From Alsobacter soli (lineage in GTDB: Bacteria > Pseudomonadota > Alphaproteobacteria > Rhizobiales > Beijerinckiaceae): DNA of 64,000 bases. This document shows positions 22,123 to 31,230 of the stretch, in pieces. The DNA lies in the NCBI RefSeq assembly GCF_003004785.1, contig NZ_PVZS01000014.1, positions 1 through 64,000 on the forward strand. The letters run 5' to 3'. Numbering within the stretch: the stretch's first letter is position 1; each line of letters begins with the position of its first letter. A program made the position numbers and the translations under genes. The notes under the pieces were generated by a model that was not told where the DNA came from, did no database searches, and was given only the letters and a program-made list of their open reading frames with translations.

Positions 22123-22545
22123 ATGAAGTGGTTGGTTGTCGCATCTCTCCTCGTCGCAGGGACAGGCGTCGCGCGGGCGGAGGATTGCGTGTCCCATGGC
22201 GGGGCCATCCGGCGGGAAACGCTCGAATACCTGGCCAGGATGGGCGACCTGCGCAGCCAGGGCCTGGCTGCGGCGCCCGGCGACGCCGGCAAGGCGATGC
22301 GGGGGATCGCCCGGTTCGGGGCGGCGCACATCGACGTGGAATTGCGCCGCAGGCGCATCCTGGCGCTCTACGAGCGCATGGTCGCGCTGGAGTGCCCGCG
22401 TCACACCGAGGCGGGGCTGGAGCTCACGCGCAAGCATTTCGAGGAGCTCAGGGCGCAGGAGCGCGCCGCGCTCACGCCGTTGCTCCCCGAAGCTCAGAAC
22501 CGCTGGACCTCCGGCGCGCCGGCGCCCTCGAACTCCAGGCTGTAG
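22123..22545 (+). CDS. Small secreted two-cysteine protein, second paralogue
   Basis: This 140-residue protein has a signal peptide (MKWLVVASLLVAGTGVARA, then EDC). The mature protein has Cys in AEDCVSH and ALECPRH, at spacing similar to the protein at 21552-21986, and shares ILALY and L-x-x-T-x-x-x-F patterns. I chose ATG 22123, with GGAG 9 bases upstream, over an upstream ATG at 22090 that would hide the signal peptide. The last 17 codons overlap the 3' end of the convergent gene at 22494-22985, and the final residues (RWTSGAPAPSNSRL) look unconserved, so the true stop may be a recent extension. The function is unknown. Confidence 0.65.
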   Translation: MKWLVVASLLVAGTGVARAEDCVSHGGAIRRETLEYLARMGDLRSQGLAAAPGDAGKAMRGIARFGAAHIDVELRRRRILALYERMVALECPRHTEAGLELTRKHFEELRAQERAALTPLLPEAQNRWTSGAPAPSNSRL

Positions 22546-22985
22546 CGCGCGCCCGCGGCGTCCGTCGCCTGGCAGTCCAGGGTGCGCTTGCCGCCGGCCT
22601 CGCCCGCCAGCTTGCAGGAGCCCTTGGCCTCGATGTGGGGCGCGTTGGGATCCGAGCCGACATACACGCGCGACACGCGCAGGTTGGCCAGGGGCTCCGC
22701 ATCGCCCTTCGGGCCTTCGCCCACGAAGGTGAGGGCCGACTTGCCGTCGGCCATGCCGATCATCACCAGCGTGCGGTTGTTCTTGAGCCGAGTCACGAGG
22801 ACGCCGCCCTTGGGGTTGCAGGCGCCGGGCTTGCCGGCGATCGTCAGGGCCGTGCAGCGGCCCTGCAACGCGGCGATGAGGTCAAGCTTGACGTCGTCCG
22901 AGCCCCGGGCGGGCTGCCAGGCCGCGAGGCTCGCCGATCCCATGGCCAGCATCGCGGCCGCGGTGGAGGCGAGGGTCTTCATCAT
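22494..22985 (-). CDS. Secreted protein of unknown function with four cysteines
   Basis: This 163-residue protein begins with a signal peptide (MMKTLASTAAAMLAMGSASLAA). The mature part has four Cys (GRCTAL, GACNPK, GSCKLA, LDCQAT), suggesting two disulfides in the periplasm, and a beta-rich C-terminal region (ARYSLEFEGAG). The start at 22985 has GGAAGGA upstream; the frame continues further upstream without a better start. It overlaps the convergent gene ending at 22545 by 52 bases. I do not recognise the family. The gap 22986-23236 to the response regulator gene is divergent and shows no clear motif. Confidence 0.65.
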   Translation of the reverse strand: MMKTLASTAAAMLAMGSASLAAWQPARGSDDVKLDLIAALQGRCTALTIAGKPGACNPKGGVLVTRLKNNRTLVMIGMADGKSALTFVGEGPKGDAEPLANLRVSRVYVGSDPNAPHIEAKGSCKLAGEAGGKRTLDCQATDAAGARYSLEFEGAGAPEVQRF

Positions 22986-23236
22986 CGTTGTCCTTCCGGC
23001 GCGGATTGCGTGCGCCATCCTGTGGACCGATTCCCCCTGAAACTGCATAGTCAAGGTTGTGCTCCGGCGGTTTGTCCCCCGCTATGCGTCTGCGGCCGTG
23101 TCGTGGCGACCACATCCGCCCGCGGGGACCAAATGGCGCCGACCGCGGTGCGGTTCGGTGCGCCTTCGCACAAGCCGGCTGAACGAGGCGCCAGCTTCGT
23201 GCTAGACAACGCGCAAGGGTTCCGGGAGTGGCGCCG

Positions 23237-23900
<664 letters not shown>

Positions 23901-23914
<14 letters not shown>

Positions 23915-25262
23915 GTTCACGCGAACCGCGGCGTTCCGGCTCGCGCTGCTCTATGCGGCGATCTTCAGCGTCTCGACGATCGCGCTGTTCGCGTTCACCT
24001 ATTGGCGCGTGCAGGCCTTCGGCGCCGAGCAGATGCGATCCTCGCTGGCGACCGAGATGGCGGCGCTGGCCGAGGAGCACAGGCGCGCGGGCCTCGACAG
24101 GTTGCGCCAGGAGGTGGACGCCCGCGGCAACGCTGCAGAATCGCGGTCGAGCTACTACCTCCTGCAGGGCGCGGACGGCAGCCGGATCGCCGGAAACACC
24201 CAGCCCGGCCCGGCGCTGGAGGGGCTCTACGAACGCAAGGTGGCGCCCCTGCACCGGCGCGAGGCGAGCGGCGAGCCGCAGGAGCTCGCCCTGTTTCGGG
24301 GCGCCGTCCTGCCGACGGGCGAATACCTGGCGATTGGGCGCGTCCTCACGGACCTGCAGGACCTCGACACCCTGGTGCTGCGCGCGTTCCTGGGCTCCCT
24401 GGCGGTGACCGTGGTGCTGGCGCTCGCCGGCGGCCTGCTGCTCGGCGCGGGTTTTCTGCGCCGGATCGAGGCGATCAACCGGACGGCCCGGACCATCGTC
24501 AGCGGACGGCTGTCGGAGCGCATTCCGCTCCAGGGATCCGACGACGAGCTCGACCAGCTGTCCGGCAACCTCAACGTCATGCTGGACCGCATTCAGGACC
24601 TGATGGAGAGCATGCGGCAGGTCTCCAACGACGTGGCGCACGACCTGCGGACGCCCCTGGCCCACCTGCGCCGCCGGCTCGAGCGGCTCAACCGCATGGT
24701 GAAGGACCCCGCGCACCAGGACGAGGTGGAAGCGGCGCTGGCCGACATCGACAACATCCTGGGCACCTTCCAGGCCCTGCTGCGGATCGCGCAGATCGAG
24801 ACGGGATCGCGCCGGGCCGGCTTCCGCACCTTCGACCTGTCCGCGGTGTTCGAAACAATCGGCGACGCCTACGGCCCCGTGGCCGAGGACCGCTCGCAGC
24901 GGCTGGTGACCCGGATCGCGCCGCGCCTGTCCTATGCGGGAGACCGCGAGCTCACGACGCAGATGCTGGCCAACCTCGTGGAGAACGCCATGCGGCACGC
25001 TCCCCCGGGCTCGACGATCGGGGTGGAGTTGTCACCCGGGGCGGACGGCAGGCCTGTGGGCGTCATCTTCGACGACGGCCCCGGCATTCCGGCGGATGAA
25101 CGGGACAAGGTGTTCAGGCGGTTCTACCGCCTCGAGCGCAATCGCACCACGCCCGGAAGCGGGCTTGGACTCAGCCTTGTGGCGGCAGTCGCCGAACTGC
25201 ATGGCATCCGGGTGACGCTGGAGGACAACCGGCCGGGGCTGCGGGTGATGCTGCGCTTCTGA
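23901..25262 (+). CDS. Sensor histidine kinase, partner of the preceding regulator
   Basis: This 453-residue membrane kinase has a membrane helix at about residues 12-34, a periplasmic domain of about 125 residues, and a second helix at about 162-184. A HAMP linker follows (RRIEAINRTARTIVSGRLSERI). HisKA has DVAHDLRTPLAHLRRRLE with phospho-acceptor His247. The ATPase region has LVENAMRHAPPGS, FDDGPGIP and GSGLGLSLVAAVAELHG. The start is GTG 23901, inside the end of the regulator gene, a typical coupled arrangement. The signal is unknown; there is no metal-binding His/Met cluster in the sensor domain. Confidence 0.9.
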
Positions 25263-25265
25263 CGC

Positions 25266-25745
25266 TCACGCCGGCCGAGCCGCCCTTTGGCCGACGGCCA
25301 ACTCCAGCGCCTCCGCCAAAGCGAGAGCCGTGGCGTTCTGGCTCTCGTTCGGACCGGAGCGGATGATGGACGCTATCGCCTGGCCGTGACCTTGCGCCAG
25401 CCCGCCCGCTCCCGGACCCGAGAAGCCTCCGTCCAGCAAGCGCGCGAGGCTTGCGGCGATGCGGCTCGCGATCGGATACCCCAACTGGATGGCGTTGGCC
25501 TCGAAGTCTCGGGCGGCGCGACGCAGCGCGGCCAGCGTGCCCTGCTCTGGCCGGTCGACGAAGGTGTCCAAAGCCTGCAGGAGCTTGGCCAACTCATCCA
25601 TGATCCAGCCGTGGAAATTTTCCTGGAGATCATCGAAGCGGTTTTGAGCCCGCGCCAGCGCGGCCTCGTCTGAACCTGGCTTCAGCGCGCGCAAGCGACG
25701 CGGGGCGAAAACCTGGTGAGTGGGTTTGGAGCGGTGGTCAGACAT
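25266..25745 (-). CDS. Helical protein resembling an Hpt/CheE-like domain without the histidine
   Basis: This 159-residue, all-alpha protein's central part (FDDLQENFHGWIMDELAKLL...LRRAARDFEANAIQLGYPIASRIAASLARLLD) recalls Hpt-like proteins of alphaproteobacteria, in which the corresponding segment reads HDIKGQGATFGYPL. Here the position of the phospho-acceptor His is Arg79, so phosphotransfer would be lost. The comparison is from memory and the assignment tentative. I chose ATG 25745 (MSDHRSKPTH) over further upstream Mets because conserved-looking sequence begins there. It is convergent with the histidine kinase gene (3 bases between stops). A perfect inverted repeat lies 22-37 bases upstream. 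Confidence 0.55.
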   Translation of the reverse strand: MSDHRSKPTHQVFAPRRLRALKPGSDEAALARAQNRFDDLQENFHGWIMDELAKLLQALDTFVDRPEQGTLAALRRAARDFEANAIQLGYPIASRIAASLARLLDGGFSGPGAGGLAQGHGQAIASIIRSGPNESQNATALALAEALELAVGQRAARPA

Positions 25746-25766
25746 CGCCGGACAAGCTTCAATCAC

Positions 25767-25782
25767 ATTGACTGTTGTCAAT
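25767..25782. promoter_or_regulatory. Inverted repeat upstream of the Hpt-like gene
   Basis: ATTGAC-TGTT-GTCAAT is a perfect 6+6 inverted repeat in an A/T-rich stretch unlike the rest of the window. It is positioned like an operator 22-37 bases before the start at 25745. Confidence 0.45.
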
Positions 25783-25894
25783 TCAAATCCATAACATCTG
25801 GTGAATTTGTCAGATTTTGCTCTGCCCGTAGCCGCTTTCAACCAACAGTCTCGATAACGATACTTTCAGGTGTGAAATGATTGCAGTCTTTCTG

Positions 25895-25923
25895 AGGACA
25901 GGCGCGTACGCGCGTCTTGTCCT
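25895..25923. other. Long inverted repeat in the divergent gap before 26002
   Basis: AGGACA and TGTCCT enclose GGCGCGTACGCGCGTCT, whose core GCGCGTACGCGC is itself palindromic. It may form a hairpin in the leader of the gene at 26002, or be a protein-binding site. There is no T-run. Confidence 0.4.
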
Positions 25924-26001
25924 GACTCACTTGCCGATTCGGAGACTAAAAACCCTGGTGCGAGGCAGCGCCTCCTGCTTCTTGGCCGGCGGGAGGGTCT
26001 C

Positions 26002-26337
26002 GTGAACGAGCCGACGCGGGCCGCCGCGGCCGCGGCGGCGCTGAGCCTCGCGCTGAAGACGCCCGTGCTTCGCGTCTTTTCCCTGGATCAGCTCGTCTAC
26101 GTGTCGCTAGAGCTTCGCCCGGCGAACCTGGCGCCGTGCGCCCGCATGCTGACGCCGGGACGCCCGTCCGGATGGTTCGAAGGTCCCGACGTGCTTATCG
26201 AGATCCAGGTGGCCGGCCGCGGCGAGTTCGTGGGCTTCGACCACCTCACGGGGCAACGCTTCGAGGTGGCGGTCGGGGGAGGATCGGCCGAAGTCTATGA
26301 CGGCGCGTCGGGCCTAAGCTACGCCTTCACACGGTAG
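26002..26337 (+). CDS. Hypothetical protein, 111 residues
   Basis: This 111-residue soluble protein has no signal peptide or membrane segment. The N-terminal helix is Ala-rich (TRAAAAAAALSLALK). The rest looks beta-rich (LRVFSLDQLVYVSLEL, DVLIEIQVAGRGEFVGFDHL) and ends in YAFTR. The start is GTG 26002 with GGGAGGG 5 bases before it, a strong ribosome site that supports translation. It is convergent with phoU, 6 bases between stops. I do not recognise the family. Confidence 0.55.
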   Translation: MNEPTRAAAAAAALSLALKTPVLRVFSLDQLVYVSLELRPANLAPCARMLTPGRPSGWFEGPDVLIEIQVAGRGEFVGFDHLTGQRFEVAVGGGSAEVYDGASGLSYAFTR

Positions 26338-26343
26338 CAAGTC

Positions 26344-27054
26344 TCACTCCCCCGCCTGGGCCGACAGCTCGTTCTCGTCGCCGCGCGGGCGATCGACGGC
26401 GAGGCTTTCGCCGGTGACGAGGTAGTACACCGTCTCGGCGATATTTGTGGCGTGGTCGCCGATCCGCTCGACGTTCTTGGCTGCGAAGAGCAGGTGCGTG
26501 CAGAAGCTGATGTTGCGCGGGTCCTCCATCATGTAGGTGAGGAGCTCCCGGAACAGGGACGTGTAGAGGTTGTCGATGTCGCCGTCCCGCTGCCACACGG
26601 CCAGGGCCGCCTGGGGGTCGCGCTGGGTGTAGGCGTCGATCACGCTCTTGAACTGGTTGAGCGCCATCAGGCTCATGCGACCGATGCTGGCCAGCAGGGT
26701 GGGGGGCGGGAACTGCCCGTCCATGGCCAGGATGCGCTTGGCGATGTTCTTCACCAGGTCGCCGACGCGCTCTAGGTCGTTGGCGATGCGGATGGTCGCG
26801 ATCACATCCCGCAGGTCCACGGCCATGGGCTGGCGGCGCGCGATGGTGAGGATGGCCTTTTCCTCCACGTCGCGCTGCAGGCGGTCGAGCTCCGGGTCGG
26901 CCGCGATGATCTTCTGGGCCAGGCGCACGTCCTGCTTCGCCAGGGCGTCGATGGCGTCCGACTGCATGGTCTCGGCGATGCCGCCCATGGCGGCGATCGT
27001 GCGCTGCAATTCCTTCAGTTCGAGATCGAAGGCGGCGACGGTGTGGTTGGCCAT
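26344..27054 (-). CDS. phoU: Phosphate transport regulator PhoU
   Basis: This 236-residue, two-repeat helical bundle links the PstSCAB transporter to the PhoR kinase and damps the Pho response at high phosphate. Conserved are HTVAAFDLELKELQRTI at the start, the first-repeat metal-site region (RRQPMAVDLRDVIATIRIANDLERVGDLV) and the second-repeat copy (VERIGDHATNIAETVYYLVTGE). The length is typical. It is the last gene of the pst cluster. phoB, usual next to phoU in relatives, is absent here. Confidence 0.97.
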   Translation of the reverse strand: MANHTVAAFDLELKELQRTIAAMGGIAETMQSDAIDALAKQDVRLAQKIIAADPELDRLQRDVEEKAILTIARRQPMAVDLRDVIATIRIANDLERVGDLVKNIAKRILAMDGQFPPPTLLASIGRMSLMALNQFKSVIDAYTQRDPQAALAVWQRDGDIDNLYTSLFRELLTYMMEDPRNISFCTHLLFAAKNVERIGDHATNIAETVYYLVTGESLAVDRPRGDENELSAQAGE

Positions 27055-27116
27055 GGTGGTCCTCGTAGTGTCTTCCCGGCCGAAGCTTGTGAGAACCCGC
27101 CGGGCTGTGTGCGTTT

Positions 27117-27162
27117 GCCCCTGGATCCCCTTCCCGGCGCTTCGCGCCGCCGGGGATGACGG
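27117..27162. repeat. Half type B repeat between pstB and phoU
   Basis: This is a single arm (CCCCTTCCCGGCGCTTCGCG..., then CGGGGATGACGG) with a CGGCGCTTCGCGCCG hairpin. It lies in the 114-base gap within the pst operon. Confidence 0.8.
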
Positions 27163-27168
27163 CGTGGT

Positions 27169-27936
27169 TCAGCCAAAGCGGCCGGTGATGTAGTCCTGGG
27201 TCGCCCTCTGTTTCGGGGCGGTGAAGATGCGGTCCGTCTCGTCGAATTCGATCAGCTCGCCCAGATACATGAAGGCGGTGTAGTCCGACACGCGCGCCGC
27301 CTGCTGCATGTTGTGGGTGACGATGGCGATGGTGTAGTGCGCCTTCAGCTCGTCGATCAACTCCTCGATCTTGGCCGTCGAGATGGGGTCGAGCGCCGAG
27401 CAGGGCTCGTCGAAGAGGATGACGTCAGGCTTCACCGCCACGGAGCGGGCGATGCAGAGGCGCTGCTGTTGGCCGCCCGAGAGGCTGAGGCCCGAGGCGC
27501 CGAGCTTGTTCTTCACTTCGTCCCACAGCGCCGCGCCGCGCAGGGCGGCTTCCACCCGGTCGTCCATCTCGCTCCTGGGCAGGTTCTCGTAGAGCCGGAT
27601 GCCGAAGGCGATGTTCTCGTAGATGGACATGGGGAAGGGCGTTGGCTTCTGGAACACCATTCCGATGCGGGCGCGCAGGAGATTGAGGTCCTGCTCCGGG
27701 CCCAGGATGTTCTCGCCGTCGAGCAGCACCTCGCCCTCCGCCCGCTGCTTCGGGTAGAGGTCGTACATGCGGTTCAGCACGCGCAGCAGGGTGGACTTGC
27801 CGCAGCCCGACGGGCCGATGAATGCGGTGACCTTCCTGTCATAAAGCGGGAGATTGATGCCCTTGAGGGCGAGGTTCTGGCCGTAGAAGAACCGGAGGTT
27901 CTTCACGGAGACCTTTTCGGCGGGCGTCGCGGACAT
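27169..27936 (-). CDS. pstB: Phosphate ABC transporter ATP-binding protein PstB
   Basis: This 255-residue cytoplasmic ATPase of the high-affinity phosphate importer has Walker A GPSGCGKS, the Q-loop in [17 protein letters not shown], signature LSGGQQQR, Walker [14 protein letters not shown] and switch His in [15 protein letters not shown]. The ATG at 27936 overlaps the pstA stop by one base (TGATG). The frame is open far upstream through pstA, but only this start gives PstB. Confidence 0.98.
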   Translation of the reverse strand: MSATPAEKVSVKNLRFFYGQNLALKGINLPLYDRKVTAFIGPSGCGKSTLLRVLNRMYDLYPKQRAEGEVLLDGENILGPEQDLNLLRARIGMVFQKPTPFPMSIYENIAFGIRLYENLPRSEMDDRVEAALRGAALWDEVKNKLGASGLSLSGGQQQRLCIARSVAVKPDVILFDEPCSALDPISTAKIEELIDELKAHYTIAIVTHNMQQAARVSDYTAFMYLGELIEFDETDRIFTAPKQRATQDYITGRFG

Positions 27937-28781
27937 CAGGAATTCCTCGATCCGGACAGGCTGCGGGCGGTCACGCTCAGCGCAAGCACGGTCATGGTGA
28001 TGATGATGGCCCCGGCCCAGGCGAGGCTCTGGGCGTCCTTGTAGGGGCTGGAGGCGAACTGGAAGATCACGTAGGGCAGGTTGGCCACGGGCCGGGTCAT
28101 GTCCCACGAGAAGAACTGGTTGTTCAGCGCCGTGAAGAGCAGCGGCGCGGTCTCGCCGCTGATGCGGGCGACCGCCAACAGCACGCCGGTGACGATGCCG
28201 GACTTCGCGGCGGAGTAGATCACCTTCCGGATCACCAACGACCGCGGCATGCCGAGGGCGTAGGCCGCCTCGCGAAGGGCGGTCGGCACGAGGCGGAGCA
28301 TGTCCTCCGTGGTGCGCAGAGTGACCGGGATGACGATGACGGCGAGCGCCAGGGCGCCGGCGATACCCGAGAAGCGCCCGATCGGGGCGACCGCGACCGT
28401 GTAGATGAAGAGCCCAATCACGATGGAGGGCGCGCTGAGCAGGATGTCGTTGATGAAGCGCACCACGCTCGCGAGCCGGGAGCCGGCGCTGTACTCGGCG
28501 AGCCATGTTCCGGCCATGATGCCGAGCGGCGCGCCGACCAGGACGCCGAGCGCGGTCATCATCAGGGAACCCACGATGGCGTTCAGCAGGCCGCCGGCGC
28601 TGCCGGGCGGGGGCGTCATCTCGGTGAAAACGCGCGGGGAGAGGCTGGTGAAGCCGTTCCAGAAGAGCGAGCCGAGGATCAGCGCCAGCATGCCGAGGCC
28701 GAGCGCGGTGGCGGCGACGGAGAGCGCCATCCAGATGGAGCTGGAGCGGGCGCGGACGCGGTACTTGGAGACGTCCTTCAT
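27936..28781 (-). CDS. pstA: Phosphate ABC transporter permease PstA
   Basis: This 281-residue inner-membrane permease has six predicted helices. The binding-protein-dependent transport (EAA-like) loop is [31 protein letters not shown]. It pairs with PstC around the phosphate path. The start at 28781 ([13 protein letters not shown]) is 3 bases after the pstC stop, and it overlaps pstB by 1 base. The length is typical. Confidence 0.97.
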   Translation of the reverse strand: MKDVSKYRVRARSSSIWMALSVAATALGLGMLALILGSLFWNGFTSLSPRVFTEMTPPPGSAGGLLNAIVGSLMMTALGVLVGAPLGIMAGTWLAEYSAGSRLASVVRFINDILLSAPSIVIGLFIYTVAVAPIGRFSGIAGALALAVIVIPVTLRTTEDMLRLVPTALREAAYALGMPRSLVIRKVIYSAAKSGIVTGVLLAVARISGETAPLLFTALNNQFFSWDMTRPVANLPYVIFQFASSPYKDAQSLAWAGAIIITMTVLALSVTARSLSGSRNS

Positions 28782-28784
28782 GGG

Positions 28785-29717
28785 TCAGGCTCCCGCGCGG
28801 CGCTCGAGCCGCATCAGCATGAGGCGGGCGCCGGCCAGCACCACGAAGGTCACGAGGAAGAGCAGCAGGCCCAGCGTCATGAGCGACGAGGTGTAGAGGC
28901 CGGGCTCGGCCTCTCCGAACTGGTTGGCGATGGTGGCGGAGATGGTCGTGCCCGGGTCCAGCCAGTTGGGCGAGATGCGGTTGGCGTTGCCGACCACGAA
29001 GGTCACCGCCATGGTCTCGCCGAGGGCGCGGCCGAGGGCGAGCATGACGCCGCCGATGATCCCGACGCGCGTGTAGGGGATGACCACGCTGCGGATCACC
29101 TCCCAGCGGGTGCAGCCCAGGCCGTAGGCCGATTCCTTCAGCATGGGCGGGACGGTCTCGAAGACGTCGCGCGTGATCGACGAGATGAAGGGCAGCACCA
29201 TGATGGCGAGCACCACGCCCGCGGTGAACAGCGAGAGCCCGGAGCCCAGAACGCCCTGCAGGAAGGGGTTCAGGACGAAGAAGCCCCACATGCCGTAGAT
29301 GATGGAAGGGATGCCGGCGAGGAGCTCGATGGCGATGCCGACCGGGCGGCGCAGGGCCGGCGGGCAGAGCTCCGTGAGGAAGATGGCGACGCCGACGCCG
29401 ACCGGGACGGCGATGAGCATCGCGATCACGGAGGTGACCAGCGTGCCGTAGATGGACGGCGCGGCGCCGAACTTCTCCAGCGGCGGGTTCCACGACTGCG
29501 ACGTCAGGAAGCCCAGGCCATAGGCCTGGATTGTCGGCATGGCGCCGATGAAGAGCGACAGGATGACGCCGCTCAGGATAAGGAGAACCGTCAGGGCGCT
29601 GAGGCGCGTGACCCAGCCGAACACCGCGTCCGACAGCTTGAAGCGCGCGAGCGCCCGGGCGCGGCTGTCAGCCGCCTGGCTCTGCGCGGGGTTGGCCTGC
29701 ATGGCGAAATCGACCAT
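28785..29717 (-). CDS. pstC: Phosphate ABC transporter permease PstC
   Basis: This 310-residue permease has an N-terminal cytoplasmic extension of about 30 residues, then six helices starting near [16 protein letters not shown]. The EAA-like loop is [60 protein letters not shown] closes the protein. It is 3 bases from pstA. It is separated from pstS by a 206-base gap that holds a type B repeat and an inverted repeat. Confidence 0.97.
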   Translation of the reverse strand: MVDFAMQANPAQSQAADSRARALARFKLSDAVFGWVTRLSALTVLLILSGVILSLFIGAMPTIQAYGLGFLTSQSWNPPLEKFGAAPSIYGTLVTSVIAMLIAVPVGVGVAIFLTELCPPALRRPVGIAIELLAGIPSIIYGMWGFFVLNPFLQGVLGSGLSLFTAGVVLAIMVLPFISSITRDVFETVPPMLKESAYGLGCTRWEVIRSVVIPYTRVGIIGGVMLALGRALGETMAVTFVVGNANRISPNWLDPGTTISATIANQFGEAEPGLYTSSLMTLGLLLFLVTFVVLAGARLMLMRLERRAGA

Positions 29718-29756
29718 CGGTACGCCTCATGGGGCGGCAAAGAAATGTGCTCAGCG

Positions 29757-29865
29757 GTCATCCCCGGCCGGAGCGGCGAAGCCGCGGAGGGGAAGGGGGA
29801 TCCAGGAGGAGCGTTCCTTGCCCTGGATCCCCTTCCCGGCGCTTCGCGCCGCCGGGGATGACGGC
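29757..29865. repeat. Type B palindromic repeat between pstS and pstC
   Basis: TCATCCCCGGCCGGAGCGGC and CCCTTCCCGGCGCTTCGCGC, closed by CGGGGATGACGG, are the inverted arms. In an operon this could stabilise the upstream pstS message. Confidence 0.85.
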
Positions 29866-29881
29866 GCTCGAACCTAAGAGG

Positions 29882-29916
29882 TTCGCGCCTTTGCAGCCTT
29901 AGCCACGAGGCGCGAA
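29882..29916 (-). other. Inverted repeat after the pstS stop
   Basis: TTCGCGCCT (29882-29890) and AGGCGCGAA (29908-29916) form a 9-bp stem with a 17-base loop immediately downstream of pstS on the minus strand. There is no T-run. It is a possible partial terminator that lowers pstCAB relative to pstS. Confidence 0.45.
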
Positions 29917-29923
29917 GCCTTCG

Positions 29924-30985
29924 TCAGTGCCCGGCGGCGAAGACGGGCTTGCCGCCGGAGTCCTTGATGTTGTCCGCCCAGGTCTTCTCGACCATGCCGA
30001 CGACGTTCTGCGGCATCGGGATGTAGTCAAGCTCCTCGGCCAGCTTGTCGCCCTTCTTGTAGGCCCAGTCGAAGAACTTCAGGGCGTCAGCGGCGGCGGC
30101 CGGGTCCTGGGGCTGCTTGTGGATCAGGATGAAGGTGGCGGCCGTCATGGGCCAGCTGTCGGCGCCCTTCTGGTTGGACAGGATCACGCCGTAGCCGGGC
30201 TGGCTCGACCAGTCGGCGTTGGCGGCGGCGGCCGAGAAGGTCTTCGTCTCGGGGGCGACCGTCTTGCCGTCGGCGTTGATCATCCGGGCGTGCGAGAGCT
30301 TGTTCTGCTTGGCGTAGGCGTATTCGACGTAGCCGATGGCGCCCTTGGACTGCATCACGTTGTTGGCGACGCCGTCATTGCCCTTGGCGCCCACGCCCAC
30401 CGGCCACTCCACCGCGGTGGCGACGCCCACCTTGGACTTCCAGTCGGCGCTGACCTTGGCGAGGTAGTCGGTGAAATTGAAGGTCGTGCCCGAGCCGTCG
30501 GCGCGGCGGACGACGAGGATGTTGGAGGCCGGCAGCTTGACGTCCGGGTTCAGCTTGGCGATGGCCGGGTCGTTCCAGGTCTTGATCTCGCCGAGGTAGA
30601 TCCTGGCGAGGGTCGCGCCGTCCAGCACCAGCTGGCCGGGGGCGACGCCCTCGAGGTTCACGACCGGCACGATGCCGCCCATGACCATGGGGAACTGCAC
30701 GAGCCCGTTCTTCTCCAGGTCCGCGCCCTTGAGGGGGGCGTCGCTGGCGCCGAAGGTGACGGTCTTGGCCTGGATCTGCTTGATGCCGCCGCCGGAGCCG
30801 ATGGCCTGGTAGTTCAGGCCGACGCCGGTCTCCTTTTTGTAGGCGTCGGCCCACTTGGCGTAGACGGGGTAGGGGAAGGTGGCGCCCGCGCCGGTGATGT
30901 CGGCGGCCAGCGCCGGGGCGGCCGCGGCCACGAAGGCGAGGCCGGCGGCGGCGAAGAGGGTCCTGGTCCTGGTCGCGAAAGTCAT
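29924..30985 (-). CDS. pstS: Periplasmic phosphate-binding protein PstS
   Basis: This 353-residue binding protein has a signal peptide (about residues 1-27, ending AAPALAAD) and the start of the mature domain [22 protein letters not shown]. Phosphate-site regions include [19 protein letters not shown] and [15 protein letters not shown]. The ATG at 30985 has AGGAG 8 bases upstream; a longer open frame upstream is not coding. A Pho box about 92 bases upstream makes this the phosphate-starvation-induced first gene of pstSCAB-phoU. Confidence 0.97.
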   Translation of the reverse strand: MTFATRTRTLFAAAGLAFVAAAAPALAADITGAGATFPYPVYAKWADAYKKETGVGLNYQAIGSGGGIKQIQAKTVTFGASDAPLKGADLEKNGLVQFPMVMGGIVPVVNLEGVAPGQLVLDGATLARIYLGEIKTWNDPAIAKLNPDVKLPASNILVVRRADGSGTTFNFTDYLAKVSADWKSKVGVATAVEWPVGVGAKGNDGVANNVMQSKGAIGYVEYAYAKQNKLSHARMINADGKTVAPETKTFSAAAANADWSSQPGYGVILSNQKGADSWPMTAATFILIHKQPQDPAAAADALKFFDWAYKKGDKLAEELDYIPMPQNVVGMVEKTWADNIKDSGGKPVFAAGH

Positions 30986-31076
30986 GGCGACGCTCCTGTC
31001 ATGCCTGGGAGGGGCGACGCGTCCTGCGCCGCCGCGCCTCCGTCGCGCAGCCCGGGGCCGGCGACGGCCCTGAGCT

Positions 31077-31105
31077 ATGACGCTTGCATGACAGGCGGAT
31101 GACAG
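31077..31105 (-). promoter_or_regulatory. Pho box upstream of pstS
   Basis: On the minus strand CTGTCAT-N4-CTGTCAT-N4-GCGTCAT gives three direct repeats with 11-base spacing. The first two match the PhoB consensus exactly and the third differs at its first two bases. It ends about 92 bases before the pstS start. This is strong evidence for PhoB control of the pst operon. Confidence 0.92.
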
Positions 31106-31141
31106 TGGGCGCGGGAACGTTTCGGAGGGTGACGTCCTCTC

Positions 31142-31224
31142 CGTCATGACGAGCGAAGCGAAGCAATCCAGCGCTGTCGGGCCGATCCTGGATTGCTTCG
31201 TCGCTTCGCTCCTCGCAAGGACGA
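31142..31224. repeat. Type C palindromic repeat between purB and pstS
   Basis: GACGAGCGAAGCGAAGCAAT and ATTGCTTCGTCGCTTCGCTC are the inverted arms. It lies between the purB 3' end and the pstS promoter. Confidence 0.85.
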
Positions 31225-31230
31225 CGAGGC

